DNA of 64,000 nt from Oscillospiraceae bacterium (GTDB taxonomy: Bacteria > Bacillota > Clostridia > Oscillospirales > CAG-272). This document shows positions 10,010-18,878 of this stretch, piece after piece. The notes below the pieces were generated by a model. That model saw only the letters and a list, made by a program, of their open reading frames with translations. It was not told where the DNA came from and ran no database searches. Numbering within the stretch: position 1 is the first letter of the stretch; each line of letters begins with the position of its first letter. The DNA lies in assembly GCA_015064155.1 (NCBI GenBank), contig SVST01000011.1, positions 1-64,000 of the forward strand, in the 5' to 3' direction. The translations under genes were made by a program, and so were the position numbers.

Positions 10010-10996
10010 TTACGGGAGTGTCAAAACGACCTTTCCGACGTTTTCGCCGCGGTACAGAATATCGTGTGCCGCCTCTGCCTCGGTGATGGGCAAAACCTTG
10101 TAAATCGTGGGCTTTACCTTACCCTGCGCAACAAACGGCCATACGTCACGCACAAGGCTGGCAAGAATCTCTGCCTTGACTGCGGGCGTGCGCGAACGAA
10201 GCGTACTTCCCACGATCCGCACGTTGCGCACGTAAATATTTTTCAGATCGATCTCGGTCTTCGTACCCGCCAGTGCCGCAATCATGATCCAGCGCGCACC
10301 GTGCGCAAGGTACGGAAGACAGCTTCCCATCATTTCACCGCCCAAGCAGTCGATGGCAACGTCCACGGGACGTCCCGCCTCCAGCTCGCGCTTCAGCACG
10401 TCGGCAATATTCTGCTTGTTGGTGTTGACCACCAAATCTGCTCCAAGGTGCGCAATCGACTCGGCTTTTTCATCGGAAATCACCGTGGTAATCACGCGCA
10501 CGTCGAATGCCTTTGCCATCGGGATCACAACGCTTGCGAGTCCGCTGGCACCCGCATGCATCAAAAGCGTGTTCCCCTTTTGAATTTTGCCCTCGATAAA
10601 GAGGTTGAGATATGCCGTTGCAAATGCCTCGGGGATTGCCGCCGCTTCGATCACCGAGCAGTTTTCGGGAATCGGCATCAGCATATCGTAGCGAACCGTG
10701 ACGTACTCGGCATATCCGCCGCCGCCCAGAAGCGCACAGACCTTGTCCCCCACCTTCCACGGGGAATTTGCCTTTGCCTCGTCACCGACCAGAGCAACGG
10801 TTCCCGCAATCTCCAAGCCCATCCAATCGGGACAGCCGGGAGGGGGCGGATAATCGCCCTCACGTTGCATCAGATCGGCGCGGTTGAGTGCCGCCGCCTC
10901 GATCTTGACCAGTACTTCGTCGGATTTCATCACGGGATCCGGCACATCACTCCAGTGCAGACTTCTATCGCTCTTATCAACCAAAATTGCTTTCAT
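10010..10996 (-). CDS. NAD(P)H-quinone oxidoreductase-like MDR family protein
   Basis: [28 protein letters not shown] and [20 protein letters not shown]. Confidence 0.85.
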   Translation of the reverse strand: [328 protein letters not shown]

Positions 10997-10998
10997 CT

Positions 10999-11964
10999 TT
11001 AATTCTCCTTTTTCCAATTCAATCTGTCAAGCTCTGCCCGAATGCCCTCGCGCACCGTGGCAAAATCATTTTTCGTCAGTCCCGTGACCGATAGGATCTT
11101 TGTGCCATCGATATCACGGTTGAATTTTCTATCATATTCCCACATCACCCGCCGTCCTACAGGATTGCTTGAGGTAGGCAGGGACTCCAAATACTCAGAA
11201 TCGCTCACCCATTCCACGCGCACGCCCGTTTCGTCAATATACGCATCGGCAACATCGCCCCACGTCATCCCGTGGCCCGAATACACCGTAAAGGCTTCGC
11301 CGATGGCATTTTCCCGAAACAAGAGGTTGGCGATCAGCTTGCCCGAGTTGCCTGCCCAATCGAAGCCTGCGCCAAACGACTTGACCGAGCTTGGCAGCAG
11401 CAAAGGCTTTCCCGACTCGGCATGCTCCAGAACCTGTGTTCTGGAATTCAGCACAATGTCCAGACGTCTGCTCGAAAACGAGATCACGGGACGAACGATC
11501 GTCCATCGCTCACCTTTTCGCTCACCGAACAGATAGTCCTCGCACAGCGCCTTTTTGATGCCGTACGTGTCCTCCTTCAAAAGCTCCTCTGTGGGATACG
11601 CCTCATGCAGACGCGGGGCATCTTCCCGCACGGGATGCTGCTCGTTGGCATACACGCGATAGGAGGACAAAAAGATCAAATGATCGGTGTTTTTCATCAA
11701 AAGCGGATGCACGCGTTTGTATTCGTTTTCGTCGGGATAATGCAAGAAATTCACAATACCGTGGTAATGCGTTTTTGCAAACAGCGATTCCAACAGCGTG
11801 TCGCTGACGTAATCCCGAATAAATCGCAAGCGCGGATGATCCGACGTTTTTTCCTCGGGGCAGATCACATCGACCCACGCGCCGAGCCGCAACAGCTCCT
11901 TGGCGGTATACGTTCCCAGCGTTCCGCCGCCCGCGATCAAAAGTACTTTTTTGTTTTGATACAT
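10999..11964 (-). CDS. NAD-dependent epimerase/dehydratase (extended SDR) family protein
   Basis: LLIAGGGTLGTYTAKELLRLG nucleotide-binding start; sugar epimerase-like body. Confidence 0.8.
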   Translation of the reverse strand: MYQNKKVLLIAGGGTLGTYTAKELLRLGAWVDVICPEEKTSDHPRLRFIRDYVSDTLLESLFAKTHYHGIVNFLHYPDENEYKRVHPLLMKNTDHLIFLSSYRVYANEQHPVREDAPRLHEAYPTEELLKEDTYGIKKALCEDYLFGERKGERWTIVRPVISFSSRRLDIVLNSRTQVLEHAESGKPLLLPSSVKSFGAGFDWAGNSGKLIANLLFRENAIGEAFTVYSGHGMTWGDVADAYIDETGVRVEWVSDSEYLESLPTSSNPVGRRVMWEYDRKFNRDIDGTKILSVTGLTKNDFATVREGIRAELDRLNWKKEN

Positions 11965-11979
11965 ATAAAAGCTCCCGTG

Positions 11980-12984
11980 TTACATCCCACAGCACGCAAG
12001 GATCAGCTTGTAAAGCTGCAACTCGTAATCAAGTGTATACGGGTTGGTCTTTTCCCCGCGCACCATCTGCGCGAACGCATACATCATTGCCTCGTAGCGT
12101 TGGAAGGGTCCTACGTCGGTCACCGCCTTTTGCGTATGTCCGTCCCCGTCCAAATAACGCTCGGTTTGCGCGGCGGTCAGCATATATTTCTCTTCGGTGC
12201 CCCTTTCCAGCGGCTTGATCTCCAGGGTACGCTTGGAACCGCAGATCACCAGCTGCCGTCTTGCAAAGCCGCCAACCTCGGTGCCGCCCATACGAATCAC
12301 CGAAACACCGTGCGGATATTGCAAGACCGCAAAGCCCAAATCCTCGGTATCAACTCCGTCCAGCCCGGTTGCGGTGTTAAGCGGAATCACGTTCGTCGGC
12401 ATGCCCTGAATCTGTAAAACGAGATCGACCAAATGGCAGCCAAGGTAGAACATCATACCGCCCTTGAAGCTTTCAAACCATTCGCGGGTCGTTTTTTTAT
12501 CTAAGCGGCTCATATGTGCTTCTACACTGTATATTGTTCCGAATTCCCCGTTTTTTGCGCGTTCAATAGCACGGGAGATCAGCGGATTATAGCGGTACAT
12601 ATAGCCGATGTGGAAAGTCTTCCCTCCCGCCTTTGCGCTCTCGATCAAACGCTCAAAATCGGCAAGATTCTGACTTCCCGGCTTTTCCATGTGGATATGC
12701 TTGCCTGCATCGACCGCCATCTGTGCATATTTGGTCAAGTGGATCTCGTCGGTTTCCACGGTTACCGCCTCGATGGTGGGATCGTTCAAAATCTCCTTCA
12801 AGGTCAATTCGGGGTATCCCTCGAAATGCTTCAATTTATCGGCACAGGTTTCTCGTTCATCCTCCACCACCGCATATCCAACGATCTCGTACAGCTCGGG
12901 ATGCTGCGTCATGGTGTAGAACACCTCGTGCGAATGGCTGTATCGGTTCAGACCGATATGTGCAATTCTGATCGGTTTCATCAT
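11980..12984 (-). CDS. Gfo/Idh/MocA family oxidoreductase
   Basis: TDEIHLTKYAQMAVDAGKHIHMEKPGSQN. Confidence 0.9.
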   Translation of the reverse strand: MMKPIRIAHIGLNRYSHSHEVFYTMTQHPELYEIVGYAVVEDERETCADKLKHFEGYPELTLKEILNDPTIEAVTVETDEIHLTKYAQMAVDAGKHIHMEKPGSQNLADFERLIESAKAGGKTFHIGYMYRYNPLISRAIERAKNGEFGTIYSVEAHMSRLDKKTTREWFESFKGGMMFYLGCHLVDLVLQIQGMPTNVIPLNTATGLDGVDTEDLGFAVLQYPHGVSVIRMGGTEVGGFARRQLVICGSKRTLEIKPLERGTEEKYMLTAAQTERYLDGDGHTQKAVTDVGPFQRYEAMMYAFAQMVRGEKTNPYTLDYELQLYKLILACCGM

Positions 12985-14013
12985 TCATTTCTCCTCTTCG
13001 TTTTCGGGGTCGGCACCGCAACACCGTAAAATCAGGCGAAACAGCTCCAGCTCATAGTCGGGGGTGTAGGGATTCTCCGCTTCGCCTCGCACGTATTTTG
13101 CAAAAGCTTGCAGCATTACCCCGTAGCGTTCAAATGCTTCGCAGTCGGTAAACACCTCCCGCTTGTCTTGCCCTTGCTCGTTGAAAGATCGCTCTGTTTG
13201 AAAGGTGCTCACCGTATTGCGCACAGGAGCAATCACCTCAAGCGGCTTGATTTCCAGCGTGCGCTTGGATCCGCAGATCACCAACTGACGGCGGGCAAAA
13301 CCGCCAACCTCTACGGCAGCCACACGGATTATGGAAACCCCGTGCGGATACTGCAAAATTGCAAGCGTCATATCCTCGCTCTCAACGCCATCGATTCCGG
13401 TAGACGTATGACATGGGATCACACGCTCGGGAATGCCCTGAATCTGCAGAACAAGATCGATCAGGTGGCAGCCGAGATAAAACATCATACCACCCTTGAA
13501 ATCCGCCAGCCACCTACGCTTTTCAGACGATTCATAACGGCTCATGTGAGCTTCGGTACAGTAAACCGTTCCGAACGCACCGTTTTTCACGTCTTCAACA
13601 GCACGGGAAACGAGCGAATTGTAGCGGTACATATAGCCCGTTTGAAAAACCTTTCCGCTTTTCTTCACGCTTTCGATCAAACGCTCAAAGGCAGGAAACG
13701 AAGGGCTGCCCGGCTTGTCCATGAACACGTGCTTGCCGGCATCCACCGCCATTTTTGCATATTTTGTCAGATGGATCTCGTCGGTTTCAACCGTAACCGC
13801 CTCGATGGAGGGGTCGTTGAGAATCGCCTCTAAGGACAGCTCGTTGTGCCCCTCAAAGCATTTCATACGGTGCGCACAGGTGCTTCGTTCATTCTCCACC
13901 AATGCGTATCCCGCCACGTCAAAGCATTCGGGGTGATTAACAAGTGCTTCAAAAACCTGCGGTCCGTGGATATACCGACACATACCGATCTGTGCAATTC
14001 TGATCGGTTTCAT
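12985..14013 (-). CDS. Gfo/Idh/MocA family oxidoreductase (paralogue of the 11980 gene)
   Basis: TDEIHLTKYAKMAVDAGKHVFMDKPGSPS; collinear similarity with the 11980 protein. Confidence 0.9.
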   Translation of the reverse strand: MKPIRIAQIGMCRYIHGPQVFEALVNHPECFDVAGYALVENERSTCAHRMKCFEGHNELSLEAILNDPSIEAVTVETDEIHLTKYAKMAVDAGKHVFMDKPGSPSFPAFERLIESVKKSGKVFQTGYMYRYNSLVSRAVEDVKNGAFGTVYCTEAHMSRYESSEKRRWLADFKGGMMFYLGCHLIDLVLQIQGIPERVIPCHTSTGIDGVESEDMTLAILQYPHGVSIIRVAAVEVGGFARRQLVICGSKRTLEIKPLEVIAPVRNTVSTFQTERSFNEQGQDKREVFTDCEAFERYGVMLQAFAKYVRGEAENPYTPDYELELFRLILRCCGADPENEEEK

Positions 14014-14025
14014 CTCCTTGCTCCT

Positions 14026-15033
14026 TTATGCTCTTTCCCAATCGAATTGTACGATGGGAAAGTCCTTGTCGTTGGCAAGACGCGAGAACACTGCGGGGGC
14101 ATCGTTCGGCGAATGTACCTCGTTCACAAGGCAAGCAAGATCCAAGCGGTTATGGCGAATCAGCTCTAAGATCGCGGTCGCGTCGTCCTTTTCCGACCAC
14201 CAGCCCTCTGCCGATTCAACCTTGGGACGCGCCATGGTATGCGCACCGATCATCGTGATACCGGGACAGTGCACCTTGCGGTAGTAGTCGATGGTGAAAT
14301 CCGAATCGCGGGTACAGCCGAGCAGCGCGATTCTGCCGAATTTTTTCATGCAGTCCAGCACCATGTCAAGCCCCTGACCCTTTCCCGTGACCTCAATGGC
14401 AACCTTAGCACCGCCGCCGGTCAGCATTTTTGCGGTCTTTACAAAGTCTTCGTCAAAGGGATTCAAGGCATAATCCGCGCCCAGCTCCAAGGCTTTTTTT
14501 CGGCGGCTTTCGATGGGATCGACCGCAATGATCGGCACCGCGCCCGCCGCGTGCAAAAGCTGCACGGCAATCAAGCCCAGCACACCAAGCCCCATCACGA
14601 TAGCGGGCTCACCCAGTTCCAAGCGGCATTTGCGAATTGCCGCCAACGGAAAGGTTGCGATGTGCACCAAAGCACCTGCGTCAAAGCCGACCTCCCCCAA
14701 AGGATACACGCGGCTTTCGGTCAGCACGTTGTACTGTGCGTGCTTGGTCCAAGAGCAGGCAACTGCGTCACCGACGGAAACCGAGGTCACACCCTCGCCA
14801 ACCGCCTCAACGACACCCGAGATGCTGTAGCCCACCTGACGCGGAAAATCCACAACGGGTGCAGAGCGCCCGTGTACGTTGGGGTCGCCGATCAGATTGG
14901 CGCGCTCGGTTCCCGAGCTGATGGTGTCGCGAACGCTGCGAACCAACACCTCGCCCGCCCCCGGGGTCGGCATCTCCTTTTCCAAAAGCTCTGCTACGCA
15001 GGGCGCAGTAAAAATAATATTCTTGTTTTTCAT
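14026..15033 (-). CDS. Zinc-binding-type alcohol/polyol dehydrogenase
   Basis: GAGEVLVRSVRDTISSGTERANLIGDPN; VMGLGVLGLIAVQLLHAAGA. Confidence 0.85.
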   Translation of the reverse strand: MKNKNIIFTAPCVAELLEKEMPTPGAGEVLVRSVRDTISSGTERANLIGDPNVHGRSAPVVDFPRQVGYSISGVVEAVGEGVTSVSVGDAVACSWTKHAQYNVLTESRVYPLGEVGFDAGALVHIATFPLAAIRKCRLELGEPAIVMGLGVLGLIAVQLLHAAGAVPIIAVDPIESRRKKALELGADYALNPFDEDFVKTAKMLTGGGAKVAIEVTGKGQGLDMVLDCMKKFGRIALLGCTRDSDFTIDYYRKVHCPGITMIGAHTMARPKVESAEGWWSEKDDATAILELIRHNRLDLACLVNEVHSPNDAPAVFSRLANDKDFPIVQFDWERA

Positions 15034-15161
15034 CGATCAGTCCTCCTTGATCGGGATTCAATCTTATTATACCCGCTTGACAAAAGAAACGCAATATGCT
15101 ATACTGTGAATCAACAGACACGATTCTCTAAAAAAAGAGCAAAAAAGGAGCCGTTTTAAAA

Positions 15162-15941
15162 ATGGACAATCTACGTTTCTACAATTCCTTTCACTTTGCC
15201 GTCCTATCACACAAGAAGAGCAAGCACACCGACAATTCCCGCGGCATTGACCGTCACTTCATCGGGCGGATGCGCCGCGGCTGCGGGAAGCTGGTACCCG
15301 ACGGCAAAGAGCCCTTGTTGCTTGCTCCGGGGGACGTCTTCTATCTGCCGCAAGGCTTGCGCTATCATTCCTATTGGACCCCCGAAAACGGTGAAGACGG
15401 AACGGTGGAGTGGGAATCCTACGGCTTTGATTTCTTTCCCTGCAAATCGGGAAGGCAGTACGCAATGCAAAAGCTCTCACCGTCAAAGCTCGCGCTGACC
15501 TACCTCGATCAAATCGGGGTATCTCACGAAGAACGGGTATCGTCGGTCGGCTTTCTGTACGCTTTTCTCGGTGAGGTCTTCCCCACCATGCAACGGCTCG
15601 ACACCGACCCGCGCCGCGAGCTGTTTTCCAAAGCACAGCATTATATCTACAACCACAAGGACCTTAAAGTTCCCGAGCTGGCGCGCCACTGCGGCATGAG
15701 TGAATCGGGACTGTATGCCTTTTTCCGTTCCTATGCCCAAACCACTCCCATTGAAGAAAAAAATCGCGTGCTGGTCAACAAAGCCATCACCCTGCTCGGC
15801 TCCACCGACCTCTCTGTGGAAGAAATCAGTGACCGCGTAGGCTTCCAATCGGTCGCCTATTTCCGAAAAATCGTCCGAAAAAATACCGGCAAAACACCAA
15901 CCGAAATCCGCCTCGAGCAATCCAAAAAATTCGAGCTTTGA
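15162..15941 (+). CDS. AraC family transcriptional regulator
   Basis: C-terminal HTH: VEEISDRVGFQSVAYFRKIVRKNTGKTPTEIR; divergent from the dehydrogenase cluster. Confidence 0.9.
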   Translation: MDNLRFYNSFHFAVLSHKKSKHTDNSRGIDRHFIGRMRRGCGKLVPDGKEPLLLAPGDVFYLPQGLRYHSYWTPENGEDGTVEWESYGFDFFPCKSGRQYAMQKLSPSKLALTYLDQIGVSHEERVSSVGFLYAFLGEVFPTMQRLDTDPRRELFSKAQHYIYNHKDLKVPELARHCGMSESGLYAFFRSYAQTTPIEEKNRVLVNKAITLLGSTDLSVEEISDRVGFQSVAYFRKIVRKNTGKTPTEIRLEQSKKFEL

Positions 15942-15960
15942 GGATTTTGGGGGCGTGTTT

Positions 15961-16076
15961 GTGGGGGAGGAACTTTTTTCAAAAAGTTCCTCCCCCACAC
16001 CCCCTCTTCAAAAACTTTCACAGCATTTTTGTGCGTGAGAGTTTTTGTTTTTGTGTCGGACTTCGATATACTGCCG
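15961..16076. repeat. Dispersed intergenic element, copy 1 (18-bp-arm palindrome plus conserved tail)
   Basis: GTGGGGGAGGAACTTTTT-TC-AAAAAGTTCCTCCCCCAC, then CCCCTCTTCAAAAACTTT...ATACTGCCG; second copy at 26017. Confidence 0.85.
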
Positions 16077-16235
16077 ATAGCATTTTGCCCAAGGGAAAAC
16101 GCTCTGGCGAGGAAGCAACACTCTTTGAAGGCAATCTCTGTAGGGACCGGCGTCCTCGACGGTCCGTTTCAACCCTGAAAACTCTGGTGAGGAAGTAACA
16201 CTCGGTAGGCTACCCCTCTTTCACAAAAATGTGCA

Positions 16236-16310
16236 GGCGCAATTCATGGCACAGCCAATTCACGAGCATTTCTGCTCAATTCATGCAACCCCGGGGTTGC
16301 AATTCATTCC
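16236..16310. repeat. Hairpin array with CAATTCA(T/C) linkers
   Basis: CAATTCAT/C at 16240, 16256, 16277, 16300 separated by small palindromes (GAGCATTTCTGCTC, GCAACCCCGGGGTTGC). Confidence 0.75.
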
Positions 16311-16536
16311 CATGACTCTGCACGCAAGCCTCCTTTTTTCGACAGCACTCGTGCGCGCATTCCTTTCTTTGGCATATACTGTCAATAAACGACCGCCTCG
16401 GAAAAAAATTCCTGCCCACAAACTTCCTATCGCATGATTAAATTCCTCCTCGCGGAGGAAAGAATAGGAGCAGTAAGAAGCGGAATCGGCTCTCTCAAAG
16501 CACGAAAAGAGCCTTACATGAGAAAGGATGATAAGC

Positions 16537-17070
16537 ATGACCGTAAAACGCGGAGATATTTACTATGCAGATCTCAGTCCGGTGATCGGCTCCGAACAAG
16601 GAGGACTGCGGCCTGTTTTGATCATACAAAACGATATCGGAAACCGATACAGCCCCACCGTCATTGCGGCGGCAATCACGTCGCGTATGAGCAAGGCTCG
16701 GTTACCGACACATATCGATATTTACGCAAAAGAGGTTGGCCTTGCCAAGGATTCGGTGATTCTTTTAGAGCAGATTCGCACGCTGGACAAACGGCGGCTC
16801 AAGGAAAAAATGGGGCATTTGGACGACACGACCATGGATCACGTCAACACCGCCATTGCCATCAGCTTCGGTCTGGGGAACGCCGAAGAGGATGCGGCAA
16901 ACCGCGCGATGATGCAGCGTACGGTGTCCTCCTATACACCGCGTACCTCTCCCGCCGTGGCAAGCGTGGGCGGAATCGGTGCAACACAAGCGTCGTCCGC
17001 CCAAAGCTCCGCACAAAAGGAGCAAGGCTCCGCCGACAGACCCGAGGGTCCCTCTTTCCCCCTCGGCTGA
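16537..17070 (+). CDS. MazF/PemK-type endoribonuclease toxin with a low-complexity C-terminal tail
   Basis: [47 protein letters not shown]; Kxx[22 protein letters not shown]. Confidence 0.92.
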   Translation: MTVKRGDIYYADLSPVIGSEQGGLRPVLIIQNDIGNRYSPTVIAAAITSRMSKARLPTHIDIYAKEVGLAKDSVILLEQIRTLDKRRLKEKMGHLDDTTMDHVNTAIAISFGLGNAEEDAANRAMMQRTVSSYTPRTSPAVASVGGIGATQASSAQSSAQKEQGSADRPEGPSFPLG

Positions 17071-17177
17071 ATGGAAAGCATCGCACAAAATGTTGGTATT
17101 TTAAAACAAAACATCAACCATTAGTTATGCTTTCATCCAAATATATTCTGTATTCTTCGCAAGACTAAATCTATACT

Positions 17178-17205
17178 ATTAGTTAAGGACAACAACTAAA
17201 GTTAG
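17178..17205. promoter_or_regulatory. TTAGTT-N9-AACTAA dyad in the leader of the XRE gene
   Basis: attagttaaggacaacaactaaagttag just upstream of the start codon. Confidence 0.5.
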
Positions 17206-17214
17206 AGGTATATT

Positions 17215-17544
17215 ATGAACACATCGTCCATCGGAAAGCAAATCAGGAAATACAGAGAAGCAAAAGGTTGGCGGCAAGAGGATTTTGCCGAGAAAATCGG
17301 ACTCAGCGTAACGTATACGGGAATGATTGAACGAGGAGAAAAGGTTCCCAAGCTTGAAACCTTTATTACCATAGCCAACACCTTGGAGGTATCGGCGGAT
17401 TTATTGCTTGTCGACGTACTTACAACCGGCTATCACGTAAAATCCTCCGAGCTGACAAAGGAAATCGCATCGTTATCCCCCTTTGAAAGAGATCGAATCT
17501 ACAGCGTTGTAAACAGCATGATTCAGTTTGAGAAAAAGAAATAA
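17215..17544 (+). CDS. XRE-family HTH transcriptional regulator
   Basis: IGKQIRKYREAKGWRQEDFAEKIGLSVTYTGMIERGEKVPKLETFITIANTL. Confidence 0.93.
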   Translation: MNTSSIGKQIRKYREAKGWRQEDFAEKIGLSVTYTGMIERGEKVPKLETFITIANTLEVSADLLLVDVLTTGYHVKSSELTKEIASLSPFERDRIYSVVNSMIQFEKKK

Positions 17545-17592
17545 AATTTGGGGTTGGGCAAGACGCAGTGTCTTACTCGACCCCAAAATTTC
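17544..17592 (+). terminator. Hairpin/terminator after the XRE gene
   Basis: TTTGGGGTTGGGCAAGAC / GTCTTACTCGACCCCAAA with G-U pairs. Confidence 0.6.
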
Positions 17593-17655
17593 GTTGAAAG
17601 CGTAAAAGGACAAAAAAACGGACGGTTAAAGTATAATAAAACCCTCGGTTAGCTA

Positions 17656-17721
17656 TTGATTTTTGAAGAAACGTGTGATATAATAAATTTAGTTACATGC
17701 AACGTCATAACGCTAACTAAA
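17656..17721 (+). promoter_or_regulatory. wecB promoter with overlapping TTTAGTTA-N18-TAACTAAA dyad
   Basis: TTGATT-N17-TATAAT, then TTTAGTTA (17688) and TAACTAAA (17714) abutting the SD. Confidence 0.55.
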
Positions 17722-17735
17722 GGAGAATTGCACGT

Positions 17736-18830
17736 ATGAAAAAGGTCATGCTGGTCTTCGGAACACGTCCGGAAGCCATCAAAATGTGTCCTCTGGTAAA
17801 CGAACTGAAATCCAGAAAAAATCTGGAAACCGTCGTTTGCGTCACAGGTCAGCACCGCCAGATGCTGGACCAGGTTTTGGAGGTTTTCCGCGTGGTCCCC
17901 GACTACGACCTCTCGATCATGAAACCCAAGCAGACGCTGTTCGACGTAACCGTCAACATTTTGGAGCGTATCAAAGAGGTTTTGGAGCAGGTCAAGCCCG
18001 ACGTCGTCTTGGTACACGGTGACACCTCCACCACCTTCGTTACCGCGCTGGCTTGCTTCTATCTGCAAATTCCCGTCGGTCACGTTGAGGCAGGTCTTCG
18101 CACCTACAACATCTACAGCCCGTATCCCGAGGAATTCAACCGTCAGGCTGTCGGTATCGTTGCAAAATATCACTTTGCTCCCACCGAGATGTCCAAGGCG
18201 AACCTCTTAAAGGAGGGTAAAAATGCCGCCGATATTTACGTAACGGGTAACACGGCAATCGATGCACTGAAAACCACCGTGCGAGCCGACTACAAACACC
18301 CCCAGTTGGATTGGGCAAAGGACAGCCGCCTGATCATGATTACGGCGCACCGCCGCGAAAATCTCGGCGAGCCCATGCACAATATGTTCCGTGCAATCCG
18401 CCGCGTGATGGAGGAAAACCCCGACGTTAAGGCAATCTACCCCATTCACATGAACCCCGTTGTCCGTCAGGCGGCAGAGGAGGAGCTGGGCGGATTTGAC
18501 CGTATCCGCATCATTGAGCCTTTGGAGGTATTAGACTTCCACAACTTCCTCGCACAAAGCTATATGATCCTCACCGATTCGGGAGGAATCCAAGAGGAAG
18601 CCCCCTCGCTCGGCAAGCCGGTTTTGGTCATGCGTGATACCACCGAAAGACCCGAGGGAATCAAGGCAGGTACCTTGAAGCTGGTTGGAACCGACGAAGA
18701 GGTTATCTACCAAAACTTCAAAAATCTGTTGGAAAACAAGGACGCATACGATGCCATGTCCCATGCCAGCAACCCCTACGGTGACGGCTTCGCCTGCAAG
18801 CGAATCGCAGATATTTTGGAAGCCGACTAA
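17736..18830 (+). CDS. wecB: UDP-N-acetylglucosamine 2-epimerase (non-hydrolysing)
   Basis: MLVFGTRPEAIKMCPLVNELK; VHGDTSTTF; HVEAGLRTYN; LTDSGGIQEEAPSLGKPVLVMRDTTERPE. Confidence 0.96.
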   Translation: MKKVMLVFGTRPEAIKMCPLVNELKSRKNLETVVCVTGQHRQMLDQVLEVFRVVPDYDLSIMKPKQTLFDVTVNILERIKEVLEQVKPDVVLVHGDTSTTFVTALACFYLQIPVGHVEAGLRTYNIYSPYPEEFNRQAVGIVAKYHFAPTEMSKANLLKEGKNAADIYVTGNTAIDALKTTVRADYKHPQLDWAKDSRLIMITAHRRENLGEPMHNMFRAIRRVMEENPDVKAIYPIHMNPVVRQAAEEELGGFDRIRIIEPLEVLDFHNFLAQSYMILTDSGGIQEEAPSLGKPVLVMRDTTERPEGIKAGTLKLVGTDEEVIYQNFKNLLENKDAYDAMSHASNPYGDGFACKRIADILEAD

Positions 18831-18878
18831 CCCGTTAAAGAATCCTCAAAAATGCAAAGGAAAGGAGATCTTACGCCG

